Both the position numbers and the translations under genes were made by a program. Shown here piece after piece: positions 23,207-33,385 of a DNA stretch of 64,000 nt (the first letter of the stretch is position 1; the number at the start of each line of letters is the position of its first letter). Source of the DNA: Flaccisagitta enflata (lineage: Eukaryota; Chaetognatha; Sagittoidea; Aphragmophora); the NCBI GenBank assembly GCA_965153355.1, contig OZ231127.1, positions 74,214,001-74,278,000 of the forward strand, given 5' to 3'. The notes below the pieces were generated by a model. It searched no databases. It saw nothing but the letters and a program-made list of their open reading frames with translations, and was not told where the DNA came from.

Positions 23207-23851
23207 TAGTCATCCAAGGATCGCACATGGTCAGCGGTACCCAATGCCCTGCTTGGAGTGATCAGCTGAAAGAGTGGAGTGAGTGTAGGGCAGCGACCCC
23301 AAAGGGCCAATGTCCTGTAGGACACGGGGGAATTTCCAGATGTCCTGAGGGAGCACATTTTAAGACATTTGATTGCTTGGAGCAGGGGGTCGAAGGGATT
23401 ATATGAGATCAGGGATGAAAGGGAAAATTCGAGGGCTGATTTTGGGTCTGAGAGTTAATTTTGGACCTCCATGGGTTGATTCTAGGCCAAGGAGGGCTAA
23501 TTATTGATCTGAGAGGGTAAATTTTTGTTCTGAGAGGGTCGATTCGGGGCCTAAGAGGGCTGATTTAGATCCTGAGAGGGCTGATTTGGGGCCTGAGACG
23601 GTTGATTTGGGGCCTGAGAGAACTGATATGGGGCCTGAGAGGGCTGATTTGGGGCCTGATAGGGTTGATTTGGGGCCTGAGAGGACTGACATGGGGCCTG
23701 AGAGGGCTGATTTGGGGCCTGAGTAGCCTCAGGGGGAAGAACATGCACACGTACAGATGGATGAACATACAGACGGATGGATGGACGTCTGGAAATTCAC
23801 CCCTGTGTCCTACAGGACATTGGCCCTTTGGGGCCGCTGCCCAAAAACGCT
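23207..23851 (+). mobile_element. M21-family element, copy near 23.5 kb
   Basis: It starts AGTCATCCAAGGATCGCACA, where ATCC-AA-GGAT is a hairpin, then ATGGTCAGCGGTACCC. The first terminal inverted repeat (23288-23350) contains ACCCCAAAGGG and GTCCTGTAGGACAC. The 21-bp minisatellite (GGGGCCTGAGAGGGCTGATTT) runs at about 23520-23725, and GGAT tetramers follow. The inverted end (23790-23851) has GTGTCCTACAGGACATTGGC and GGGGCCGCTGCCCAAAAA. Frames open on both strands are artefacts of the 21-bp period. Confidence 0.85.
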
Positions 23852-24001
23852 CATTCATAAGTTCTTAATCAAGCGAGGCGCACGTATTGGCCATAACTTG
23901 GCCTTGTTAAGATTTTCTTTTATCATTTTAGCAACACGGTCGGAAATAGAGCTACAATCATTCCAGGACGGGTGGGCCGAAGCAGTAATGCCCAAAGATA
24001 G

Positions 24002-24275
24002 AATAGTCGTAAAAGCGTCAGATGTTTAGTGGTACCCGTTGCTCCTAAGTTAGTGGCCAACGACCTATGCTGGGCTAGGATTTAAGCATTGATGCTGACT
24101 ATAAGACTCAAGGCTGGGGTTAGAGCTATGAGGCTGGGATTTGAGCCACGTGGCTGGGATTGGAGCTATATGGTTGAGGCTGGGATTGGAGCTATATGGT
24201 TGAGGCTAGGATTGGAGCCTCATGGCGAGAATTAGGACTTTGATGCTATGGGGGGGGCTGAGAAGGAGAAGGAGA
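24002..24275 (+). mobile_element. M20-family element, truncated copy
   Basis: AATAGTCGTAAAAGCGTC then GTGGTACCCGTTGC mark the family start. A short, poor ~20-bp minisatellite (GGCTGGGATTGGAGC) follows up to a G-run and GAAGGAG tract. The second inverted repeat is missing, and the next copy starts directly after. Confidence 0.65.
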
Positions 24276-25387
24276 ATAGTCGCAAAAGCGTTAGATGGTC
24301 AGCGGTACCCGTTGCCCCTATGTGAGTATATGTGATGTGTGATGGTGAGAGAGGCAGCGGCCCCAAAGGGGCCGATGACCTGTGCTTAGTAAGTTTTGAT
24401 GCTCTAGGATTGAATTTGAGCCTCAAAGCTGTGATTTGAGCCATGAGGCTGTGATTTGAGCCATGAGGCTATGATTTGAGCCTCGAATCTGTATTTGAGC
24501 CTTGAGTCTGTGATTTGAGCCTTGAGGCTGTGATTTGAGCCTCAAGGCTGGTATTTGAGGCTTGAGGCTGGGATATGAGGCTTGAGGCTGGGATACAAGC
24601 CTCGAGGCTGGGATTTGAGTATCTAGGCTGTGATTTGAGCCATGAGGCTCTTATTTGAGCCTCGTGGCTATGATTTGATGCTTTAGGCTGTGATTTGAGC
24701 CATGGGGCTGTGATTTGAGCCTCAAGGTTAGAATTTGAGGCTTAAGGCTTGGATTTGAGGTTTTAGGCTGGGATTTGAGCCTCAAGGCTGGGATGTGAGC
24801 CTCGAGACTGGGATATGGGCCTGGAGGCTGGGATATGGGCCTCGAGGCTGGGATATGGGCCTCGAGGCTGGGATATGGGCCTCGAGGCTGGGATATGGGC
24901 CTCGAGGCTGGGATATGGGCCTTGGGGCTGGGATATGGGCCTCGAGGCTGGGATATGGGCCTCGAGGCTGGGATATGGGCCTTGAGGCTGGGATATGGGC
25001 CTTGAGGCTGGGATATGGGCCTTGAGGCTGGGATATGGGCCTCGAGGCTGGGATATGGGCCTCTAGACTGGGATTTGAGCCTCAAGGTTGGGATTTGAGC
25101 CGCAAGGTTGGGATTTGAGTCTTGAGGCAAGGATTTGGGCCTTGAGGCTAGAATTTGGGCCTCTAGACTAGGATCTGGGCCTCTAGACTAGGATAATCGC
25201 CCCAAGGCCAGGATATGAGCTTCGAGGGGGGTGGACGGAGAAGAAGGAGGAGAAGAAGGAAAAATTTCTCCTATGTGTGAAAGCATAGGTCATCGGCCCC
25301 TTCGGGGCCGCTGCCCAAAAAGGAGAGGAGAAATTATGAAAGCACATAGGTCATCGGCCCCTTTGGGGCCACAACCCGAAAAAGCGA
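24276..25387 (+). mobile_element. M20-family element with near-perfect 20-bp array
   Basis: It starts AATAGTCGCAAAAGCG (CGC-AAAA-GCG hairpin), then GGTCAGCGGTACCCGTTGCC. The inverted repeat GGCAGCGGCCCCAAAGGGG follows at 24353. The minisatellite spans about 24420-25210. From 24795 to 25060 the unit GGCTGGGATATGGGCCTCGA is almost perfect for about 13 copies. The end (25259-25321) has AAAGCATAGGTCATCGGCCC and the GGCCGCTGCCCAAAAA terminus. A second copy of that end follows at 25338-25387, a tandem duplication of the terminus. The 159-residue minus-strand frame is a repeat artefact because 20 is not a multiple of three. Confidence 0.85.
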
Positions 25388-25547
25388 CGCGCACCAAAGA
25401 AAATCGAATTATCTCCAACGATTCTCCCTAAAAAAAGTTTTGGTTGACTCAGTTTTGCTAAACTTTACTAAAATATCTGATCTGAAAGCATTCGCCAAAA
25501 TGGGTCCCAAAGATCCTATCAAGCTAAAGCTATATTCTCACACGGTA

Positions 25548-25796
25548 CTAACAACTGACGAAACTCCTGAAGCTCGTTCGACTTTGATGACCTATTGGAA
25601 GACTCATCTCTCTAAGCAAAATGAAAGAAAAACATTCTCCTGATTTCTTTTTTTCCTCCCTTTGCTCATCCTCTTTCTCCTTCTCTTCCTCTTCCTTTTG
25701 GATTCTCCGGGAAAGTCTTTGAGACAATTCCATGGTTGAGGCGTGATCAAGCAAACGTGGATTGAGAATGTCCCTTCTTGATTTTGAGCTACTCAT
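25548..25796 (-). other. Possible coding fragment, charged C-terminal half
   Basis: The minus strand encodes up to 82 residues starting at an ATG at 25796: SSSKSRRDILNPRLLDHAS, MELSQRLSRRIQ, then a Glu/Lys-rich run. The first half has a complexity and codon mix unlike the surrounding repeats. I see no firm splice sites and recognise no domain. The plus strand is also open across part of it (25440-25643), so chance remains likely. Confidence 0.2.
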
Positions 25797-25844
25797 CTCC
25801 CTTCTTACGTAGTCTTTTCCCTTTCATGCGAAAGTTTGGTCATA

Positions 25845-26519
25845 CAGTTAAATCCCGCTCTCAAGGATTTTGAGAGACTATCAATCTTCACCAGTTATAG
25901 AAAGAATTCTTTTATAAACAATATAGGAAACAAGTCATCCAAGGATCGCACATGGTCAGCGGTACCCGATGCCCTGCTTGGAGTGATTAGCTGAAGAAGT
26001 GGAGTGAGAGCAGGGCAGCGGCCCCAAAGGGCCAATGTCCTGTAGGACACAGGGGTGAATTTCTATACGTCCTGAGCAATTATCCAAAATATTCAATGAG
26101 AACTTTGCATTTTTTCAATTTCTTGTCAATTTGCCATATTATTCAATAGGAATTTAACATCATTTTCAGTTCTTATCAATTTTCCATGTTATTCAATGGG
26201 AAACATGCATTTTTTGCTTTTTCACTAATTTTCCATGTTATCAATGGGAAGTTTACATTTTTCAATTTTCCATGTTATTCAATGGGGATTTTAGGCTTGA
26301 GAAGCTTCGGAGGGGGGACGGATGGACAGACGGATGGACGGATGGACGTACGGACGGACGGTCGGACGTAAGGAAATTCACTCCTGTGTCCTACAGGACA
26401 TCGGCCCTTTGGGGCCGCTGTCCAAAAACGAATTAAGGGACAGTTTAAGGGACAAAGAATTAGAATCTGCTTTAGACGAGAGTAGCTGAAAGCTGATCTG
26501 TTAGAGCAGGGTTCAATTG
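25845..26519. mobile_element. pogo/Tigger-like MITE hosting an M21 element
   Basis: The left end CAGTTAAATCCCGCTCTCAA and the inverse of the right end, CAATTGAACCCTGCTCTAAC, are alike. Each is bordered by TA (25843-25844 and 26520-26521). Ends of this form are typical of pogo/Tigger elements. An M21 element fills 25931-26427, so the host part is only about 180 bp. There is no transposase. Confidence 0.6.
25931..26427 (+). mobile_element. M21-family element with an AT-rich interior repeat
   Basis: The outer parts match the 23.2-kb copy closely: AGTCATCCAAGGATCGCACA, GGTCAGCGGTACCCGATGCC, GGCCCCAAAGGGCC and GTCCTGTAGGACACAGG. The interior is different: not a GC-rich 21-mer but a degenerate TTTTCCATGTTATTCAATGG repeat of about 50 bp. 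A (GGAC/GGAT)n tract and the inverted end with GGCCGCTGTCCAAAAA follow. The same interior repeat occurs at 63.75-63.96 kb. Confidence 0.8.
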
Positions 26520-27060
26520 TAACAGAGAAATCTGCACTGGCTCTTTAATCCGAATCATCTTTTATCATATGGCCTATCTATTTCATTTTGTCTTGAAATA
26601 AAACTATTCATCTTATTCGCAAGAAAATTTACTTGAAGAGCCCAATGAGTTTGACCTAAAAACAGGTCATTTGAAGGGCACCATTTAGGAGGCGGGGGAC
26701 CACGGCTCTGAAATTTTTAGATGAGTCCTCGCATCTCTATATAAGTCTGTATGGAGGCGGGGTGCCGCGTCTGTATGGAGGCGGGGTGCCGCGTTTGCGC
26801 CTGGCAGGACTCGCAGCGTGGACAGGATTAAGGTGGTGTTTTGTTTCGTGGTTGTCTCTGCTTATCTGAAAACTTGTGGTGAATTATGGAGTTGCTTCCC
26901 GAGGAAAAAAATTTTCGCTGTTAATAATTGCTTCACTGAAATAATCGCTTATTTACAAGGCGAAGCCTTTTTCTCGTTGAATACTTGAACTGTACTGTTA
27001 TTTCTACTGCTGCATTTATTGATCGAGTTGTTTTCGCAACTGCAAAGCGATCGAATCTAT
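26520..27060. other. Unassigned; contains a 24-bp duplication
   Basis: At 26740-26795 the phrase GTATGGAGGCGGGGTGCCGC occurs twice in tandem, preceded by TCTATATAAGTC. The preceding 26630-26700 (TTACTTGAAGAGCC, TTTGACCTAAAAACAGG) resembles 62.88-62.93 kb, so this is another dispersed repeat. No gene is seen. Confidence 0.45.
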
Positions 27061-27365
27061 TGGTCTAAACCTGAACCTTGTTGTCTACCTTTCCACTTAC
27101 AGATTTTTATTTCATTCATCAAATATTTAGGATTTGAATGAATCGAATGTTGCTTATTTGACTGAATATGTTTGCATCTCTCAAACTTTAACTTGTGAGT
27201 TGACTTCATCAGGACTTCATTTTTGAACATTATAACTTACCAGATCGGGCGAAGTTTTGAGAAAAAAGTCAACTCAATCGGACTCATTTTACAGATTTTA
27301 CAGCTATTTGAAAGAATTTATAAGTAGTTTTGTAAAAAAGTATTAGGGCGAAACTTAAAATAGCC
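27060..27365 (+). repeat. Solo arm of the 33.4-kb palindromic repeat
   Basis: AACTTGTGAGTTGACTTCAT, GACTTCATTTTTGAACATT, CCAGATCGGGCGAAG, AGTCAACTCAATCGGACTC and TTTTACAGCTATTT occur in the same order as in the left arm of the palindrome at 33386-33974. This copy lacks the inverted partner. Confidence 0.7.
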
Positions 27366-27380
27366 ATCTACACATGAAAC

Positions 27381-27511
27381 AAGGGCGGTTGGGCAGGAGC
27401 AGTAATGCGAAAACCGCTCGCGATTCAAAAATGTGACGGACGGACGGACTTACGTACGGACGGACGGGCCAATACGGCAAGGTGTAGAGTCGTGTGTCCG
27501 CGACTAAAAAA
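27381..27511 (+). mobile_element. HT1 element, left-truncated
   Basis: GGGCGGTTGGGCAGGAGC is followed by an (ACGG)n tract, CAAGGTGTAGAGTCG and the end hairpin region AGTCGTGTGTCCGCGACT with AAAAAA. One pair in the stem is T/G. Confidence 0.65.
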
Positions 27512-27552
27512 GAATCCTTTATTTATTTCCTTCTTCTTTACTTTCTTTCTTC

Positions 27553-27557
<5 letters not shown>

Positions 27558-27629
<72 letters not shown>

Positions 27630-27656
27630 ATCTTCCTCTCTCTCTCTCTCTCTCAC
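27558..27656 (+). repeat. (CT)n microsatellite
   Basis: A long CT dinucleotide run is interrupted once near 27620-27640 by TTCTCTCTCATCTTCC. It sits about 50 bp after an HT1 terminus. Confidence 0.95.
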
Positions 27657-27659
27657 GGC

Positions 27660-28585
27660 TCGTGCGTCTTGAGTTTTCGGTTGATGTCACGCTGGACGCG
27701 ATATCGCGTGTGTTTGACTCTTGGGATAACATTGGAAGAGATTGTACACTTTGGAGCTAATAGTGTCAGTTGGAGGAAAGCAAGGAGGAGAACTTGAGGG
27801 TCTTGATAAGATGAACAACTCTCATGAGGCGTGCAAAAACGCCAATATGCCCCATGGCCCGCACATAAGGCGTATGGCAATATGCACTTTGATGATCTTA
27901 TCTACAGTATTCTTAATCCATTCATCACTGGATCACTGGATTCCTTACTTTTTTTGGGGGGGGGGGGCAGCGGCACCAGAGGGCGGATGTCCATTGACCA
28001 AAGTAACGAAAGGATGAATTTTCAGTCTGCATGACTATATGTTTGCACGTTATGCCCAATTATCCGTACGTCTCTTTGTGACACTATTCAAGCATCAACC
28101 ATATTGTTAAAAATAAATCATTATTCAAAAGTCTTGCTCGAGTTCTAAATGTTGGCCCAAAATCCTCACCGCCCATATCTCAGGCTTGAGGTTCTACACC
28201 AAGGCTTGACGCCATGACGTCAATCTTTTAGGCCTAATCATAACTGCCACTGACCATCTTGCGCATGTAATCCTACATATCTGAATAAGGTGGACATGTA
28301 ACACTACTGTTCTAGACAGATTGAGCGAGGTTACGCGTACCGCACTGGCCCTTTAATTCGAAACTTGCCTTCAACGGCCTGGAGAAAGGGTATCAATTAG
28401 AGCAAGTAAGGAACATTTAATCAATCGGTGAACCAAATCAATCAATTCATCAAATAAACTTGCCAACACAAAGTGAAGAAATCAAGAGAGTAAGAACTTT
28501 GGTATGTTTACAAAAAGTGTCAGATTGAAGAGACATCCGCCTTGTCTCTGTTGGGAATAAGTTGGTGGATGAGATTGACTCTTGC
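27660..28585. other. Unassigned sequence with a G-run
   Basis: A G-run at 27956-27967 leads into GGCAGCGGCACCAGAGGGCGG, a possible decayed M20/M21 terminus. Otherwise I see no supportable gene, RNA or repeat. Confidence 0.45.
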
Positions 28586-28588
28586 AAA

Positions 28589-28814
<226 letters not shown>

Positions 28815-28837
28815 TAAAAGAAGAAGGAGAAGAAGAA

Positions 28838-29338
28838 GAATAGTCGCAAAAGCGTTAGATGGTCAGCGGTACCCGTTGCCCCTAAGTGAGTGTATGAGGG
28901 TGTGAGATGGTGAGAGGGGCAGCGGCCCAAAGGAGCCGATGACCTATGCTGTTTTTATTTGAGCCTGGAGGCTGGAATTGGGGCCTTGAAGCTGGGATTT
29001 GAGCATAGAGGCAGGGATTTGAGCCTTGTGGCTGAGATTTGAGCCTCGAGACTGGGATTTGAGCCTCAAGGTTGGAATTTGAGCCTCAAGGCTAGGATCT
29101 GGGCCTTGAGGCTGGGATTTGGGCCTTGAGGTTGGGATTTGGGCCTCGAGGCTGGGATTTGGGCCTCAATCTGAGATTTAAGCAACAAGGCTTGGATTTG
29201 GGTTTCGAGGCTAGGATTTGGGCCTTGAGGCTGGGATTTGGGTCTCAAGGGGGGGGGGGGTACGGGGAGAAGGAGAAGGAGAAATTTCTCCTGTGTGAAA
29301 GCATAGGTCATCGGCCCCTTCGGGGCCGCTGTCCAAAA
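28838..29338 (+). mobile_element. M20-family element, copy near 29 kb
   Basis: It starts AATAGTCGCAAAAGCG, GGTCAGCGGTACCCGTTGCC. The inverted repeat GGGCAGCGGCCCAAAGGAGC is at 28917, then a 20-bp minisatellite (GGCTGGGATTTGGGCCTTGA) at 28960-29240 and a G-run. The inverted end AAAGCATAGGTCATCGGCCC ... GGGGCCGCTGTCCAAAAA closes it. It is compact and complete, a good reference copy. Confidence 0.85.
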
Positions 29339-29355
29339 AGGAGACAGACAACAAG

Positions 29356-29728
29356 ATGAGGAAAAAGAAGAACAAGAAGAAGAACAAGAAGAAGAAGAAG
29401 AAGAAGAAGAAGAAGAAGAAGAAGAAGAAGAAGAAGAAGAAGAAGAAGAAGAAGAAGAAGAGAGAAGAAGGAGAAGAAGAAGAAAGAGAAAGAAGAAGAA
29501 GAAGAAGAAGAAGAAGAAGAAAAAGAAAAAGAAAAAGAAAAAGAAAAAGAAAAAGAAAAAGAAGAAGAAGAAGAAGAAGAAGAAAAAGAAAAAGAAAAAG
29601 AAAAAGAAAAGAACAAGAAGAAGAAGAAGAAGAAGAAAAAGAAAAAGAAAAAGAAAAAGAAAAAGAAAAAGAAAAAGAAAAAGAAGAAGAAGAAGAAGAA
29701 GAAGAAGAAAAAGAAAAAGAAAAAGAAC
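29356..29728 (+). repeat. (GAA)n / (AAAGAA)n compound microsatellite
   Basis: GAA triplets alternate with hexamer AAAGAA/AAAAAG blocks for about 370 bp. It begins just after an M20 terminus and ends just before an M21 start, so it fills the whole gap between two elements. Confidence 0.95.
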
Positions 29729-29730
29729 AG

Positions 29731-30373
29731 GTCGCCCAAGGGCAATATGTGGTCAGCGATACCCGTTGCCCTGCTTTGCATGATTGTGATATAGAGTGAG
29801 AAGAAGCAGGGCAGCGGCCCCGAAGGGGACGAAGTCCTGTGGAACACAGGGGGACTTTCGTTTTCGTCATTCCGTCCGTCCGTCCGTTCCCCCAAGGTCC
29901 TCTTAGGCCTGAATTCTGCCCACTCAGGCTGGGATTTGGGTCTGAGGCCGTAAATCTGCCTGCTCAGGCCTTGAATCTGTGAGGGCAGATTTCAGGCCTG
30001 AGAGGGCAGATTTCAGGCCTGAGAGGACAGATTTCAGGCCTGAGAGGGCAGATTTCAGGCCCGAGAGGGCAGATTCAAGGCCTGAGAGGACAGATTTCAG
30101 GCCTAAGAGGATAGATTTCAGGCCTGAGAGGGCAGATTTCAGGACTGAGAGGACAGATTTTGGGCCTGAGAGGGTAGATTTCAGGCCTGAGAGGGCAGAT
30201 TCAAGGCCTGAGAGGGCAGATTTCCGGCCTAAGAGGCTAGATTTCAGGCCTGAGAAGGCCCGGGGGGGGACGAACGGACGAACGGACGAACGGACGAACG
30301 GACGAACGGAATGACGAACGAAAGTCCCCCTGTGTTCCACAGGACTTCGTCCCCTTCGGGGCCGCTGCCCAAA
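29731..30373 (+). mobile_element. M21-family element with inverted minisatellite
   Basis: It starts GGTCGCCCAAGGGCAATATG; GCCC-AA-GGGC is the hairpin. GGTCAGCGATACCCGTTGCC follows. Inverted repeats at 29813-29890 and 30288-30373 match over about 70 bp, including GGCCCCGAAGGGGACGAAG and GTCCCCCTGTGTTC. The interior 21-bp unit runs inverted at 29905-29975, then forward (GGCCTGAGAGGGCAGATTTC) to 30260. Long frames on both strands are period-21 artefacts, since 21 is a multiple of three and one stop-free unit stays open. Confidence 0.9.
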
Positions 30374-30435
30374 AAGAAGAAAAAGAAGAAAAAGAAGAAA
30401 AAGAAGAAGAAGAAAAAGAAGAAGAAGAAAAAGAG
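30374..30435 (+). repeat. (GAA)n microsatellite at an M21 terminus
   Basis: The CCCAAAAA end of the preceding element leads without a gap into AAGAAGAAAAAGAAG repeats. Confidence 0.85.
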
Positions 30436-30835
30436 GGAGGAAACGAAGACGAAGAAATCAAAGCCCATATTCTCGTGTGGGCGGGCTATGGCAGAAGCTG
30501 TTTAGGTCATTGGGAAGGGGCAGTGATGCAAAAAACTTCTCGGGATTTACCGTAAATCATCAAATAGTAAAGTGTAGTTGACCGACAGACTGACGGACTG
30601 ACTGACTGACACTGGGTTGTAGAATTGGGTGCAAGAAAGTAGAAGTAGAAGAAGACAAAAGAAGGAGCAAAGAAAAGGGGGCCATTTCATATGGCGTTTA
30701 ATCTTGTGAGAGTGGGTTCCTGATTCTGGAATGTAAGATTCCATTTAACGGTCTCTTTGCTGCGAAGCCGAAAGTTGTGAGTCAGTGAATTCGCGGGAAA
30801 AAGCGCTCAGTCATCCATCGATGACCACAGCCAAC
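30436..30835. other. Decayed HT1-like sequence and spacer
   Basis: GGGAAGGGGCAGTGATGC, TAGTAAAGTGTAG and a (GACT)n tract (30585-30612) resemble the middle of HT1 copies such as 35.3 kb. The hairpin ends are not recognisable. No gene is seen. Confidence 0.4.
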
Positions 30836-30836
30836 G

Positions 30837-30877
<41 letters not shown>

Positions 30878-30985
30878 GGCAGACAGACAGACAGACAGAA
30901 AGACTGACAGACTGACAGAAAAACAGACCCCAAAAATGCATTGACAGAGAGACAGAAAAAGAGACAGAAAGACAGAAAGACAAAA

Positions 30986-31042
<57 letters not shown>

Positions 31043-31053
31043 GGCAGACAGAG
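30836..31053 (+). repeat. (ACAG)n microsatellite
   Basis: ACAG tetramers in two long blocks (30838-30900 and 30985-31050), separated by diverged repeats and a short unique insert (CCCCAAAAATGCATTG). Confidence 0.95.
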
Positions 31054-31671
31054 ACCGAAAAGAAGAACGAAATCTAGAATGAACAAGAGGCTGACAGTCA
31101 CTCGTCACTGATCACACACTTTCAGACAGACAGATGACAATGACCAATGACATTCAGACAGAAAGGCAGATAGTGTCCATTACTACCCACACTCATTAAT
31201 AGTCATCCATTGCTGACCACAGACACAGACAGTCAGACAACGCCATTTGCTTCTCGGGCAGTCCCCCTGTTGTATGAAGTGCAGGATGATTCACACACAT
31301 GACACATGGCAACCAATGCCATTTTCTTCCCATTGCAGAAAAGACAGGATGTTAGAAACAGACAATGCCATGTATGCTGAATAACCGTTCTTGACCCACA
31401 CGTTGTTATACATAGACCGTCATGTATCGAAGTAACCCATTTGATGCCACATTCGGATGTGTCAATATGTAGAAGTTTTTGTTACTATCTAGGAAAAAAG
31501 TTCATGGTACCTACCATTGATAAAGATATCATCCAATTCAGTATTTTTATGATTTTAAAATCTTTTGTGATCTTTCATTTTGGCAAAGTGGTTTCTTGAG
31601 CTCATTCACTTGGTAACGCATAATCATATTTGATAATTCAATAGCGATTTTTTTTCAATGAAAGTTTTCAT
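31054..31671. other. Unassigned sequence
   Basis: CAGACA motifs fade out over the first 200 bases. I see no gene, RNA or element in the remainder. Confidence 0.5.
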
Positions 31672-32185
31672 TGTTAGTCGCGTGAACGCGACTCTAGAAG
31701 CCACTATGTCGGTCGGTCGGTCGGTCGGTCTGTCCGTCGGTAACCAAAATAGATTAAAGCCTTTTTATTCATTTTTAAGGTCATTTAAGTCATTTTGAAT
31801 GTAAAATAAATCATTTAAAATTAAATTTCAGTCATTTAAGGTCACTTAAGTCACCCCTTAAGTCACGTAAGTCACTTAAGTCATTTAAGTCACTTAAGTC
31901 ACTTAAGTCACTTAAGTCACTTAAGTCACTTAAGTCACCTCTTAAGTCACCTCTTAAGTTACCTAAGGGTACTTTAGGGTACTTTAGGGTACTTTAGGTA
32001 CTTAAGGGTACTTTAGGGTACATTAGGTACTTAAGGGTACTCTAGGTACTTTAGGGTACCTCAGGGTACTTTAGGTATAAAGATAGGTATTTTTAGGTAA
32101 TTATTAGTAATTATGTAATTACCTTGATTACCTTAATTACCTTTATTACCTTTATTACCACGCGACTAAGGTTTGTTGACCTTGT
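31672..32185 (-). mobile_element. HT1-type element with AAGTCACTT minisatellite
   Basis: The left end is the hairpin AGTCGCGTGAACGCGACT followed by GGTCGGTCGGTC. The interior is a 10-bp AAGTCACTTA array (about 31830-31960), then GGGTACTTTA repeats (31965-32070) and TTACC repeats. The right end is CCACGCGACTAAGG. Both ends carry the same AGTCGCGTG tag in inverse orientation, as in HT1 copies at 41 kb. Confidence 0.7.
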
Positions 32186-32267
32186 TTTGCTTGTCATTTC
32201 TAAACATTTAAAGCTACAGAATTCATAGTAGATCATCTTGTAGATTTTTTGATGTATATTTTTCTGC

Positions 32268-32758
32268 CTTTTTGGGCAGCGGCCCCAAAGGGCCGATGTC
32301 CTGTAGAACACAGGTGGGAACTTCCATATGTCCGTCCGTCCTTCCGTCCGTCCCCCCCCCTTGGCCATCAAGGCCTCAAATTTGCCATCCCAGCCTCAAT
32401 TTAGCCCTCCAGGCCTCAAATCAGCCTTCCAAGCTTCAAATCGGCCCCCCAGCCTCAAATCTGACCTCCAGACCTCAAATCTGCCCTCCAGACCTTCAAT
32501 TACCCCTGCAAGCATCAAATCAGCCCTCCGTGGCTCAAATTTGCCCTCCAAACCTCAAATCTGCTCTCCAAGCCTTAATTCTGCCCTCCAGCCTTCAAAT
32601 AATCAGTCATCTAAGGCCTGAAATATGCCCCCTCAGGACGTCTGGAAATTCCCCCCTGTGTTCTACAGGACATCGGCTCTCATTCCACTTCTTCACTGGA
32701 TCACTCCCAGCAGGGCATTGGGTACCGCTGACCATGTGCGATCCTTGGATGACTAGTT
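32268..32758 (-). mobile_element. M21-family element, minus orientation
   Basis: The outer left repeat GGGCAGCGGCCCCAAAGGGC with GTCCTGTAGAACACAGG is followed by CCGT tetramers and a degenerate 21-bp minisatellite (GCCCTCCAGGCCTCAAAT). The inner repeat GTTCTACAGGACATCGGC and the start module in reverse (GGTACCGCTGACCATGTGCG, ATCCTTGGATGACT) follow. Relative to the 23-kb copy the whole element is reversed. Confidence 0.85.
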
Positions 32759-32888
32759 AAAAAAAAATCTCTTGCTTCTCTAGAAGCTGAGATAACCTAC
32801 AGTACCAATAAAGGCGGCTAATCGCCGTAGGAAAAAAGTCGTAAATGCTACTGGAGAAAATGAGAGAGAAAAGGATAGTGAGAGAGAA

Positions 32889-32898
<10 letters not shown>

Positions 32899-32971
<73 letters not shown>

Positions 32972-32988
32972 GAGACAGACAGACAGAA

Positions 32989-33043
<55 letters not shown>

Positions 33044-33092
33044 GACAGACAGACAGACAGAGACAGACAGACCAAGAGAGAGAGAGAGAGAG
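32899..33092 (+). repeat. (GA)n then (ACAG)n compound microsatellite
   Basis: GA dinucleotides (32899-32955) change to ACAG tetramers (32956-33072) and back to GA. The combination resembles 30.8 kb. Confidence 0.95.
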
Positions 33093-33385
33093 ACTTCAAT
33101 TAACTCGATTCCGCGTTTTGGGGAAAAATGAGAAAAATGCGAAAAAATAAAAAAAGATTTAAAAAATCATAGCTCCAAAACTATCGATCGCACAGAATTC
33201 TGCTTGGCGTCATCTGAAAGAGGAGAATTAGCTCTTTCTTAGCTATTAATTTCATGTGTAGTCTCGTTCTGCCCCCAAAATGTATCAACTTTCCCAAATG
33301 CTTCATAAAACAAAGGGAAATCCGTTTTTCTCTGCAGGACTCAAAAAGACCGAAGGGACTTCGTCTCTTTGACTTTTTCCCAAAC
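33093..33385. other. Unassigned spacer
   Basis: The sequence is AT-rich with TCATAGCTCCAAAACTATCG. Open frames on both strands overlap, with no domain. It is probably non-coding repeat. Confidence 0.4.

Noticed and set aside
24651-25130. 159-residue minus-strand proline-rich repeat protein
   Set aside because: It is the 20-bp M20 minisatellite read through. The opposite strand is also open, and the frame has no start context or non-repeat part.
23207-25321. CRISPR-like arrays because of regular 20-21-bp repeats
   Set aside because: Repeats are directly contiguous without unique spacers, degenerate at the edges, and enclosed by inverted repeats in a eukaryotic context.
29924-30340. Repeat protein with a SGLKSALSGLKS pattern and its opposite-strand RPERADF partner
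   Set aside because: Both come from the 21-bp M21 unit, which is a multiple of three and stop-free. Similar frames in other copies are not conserved at their ends.
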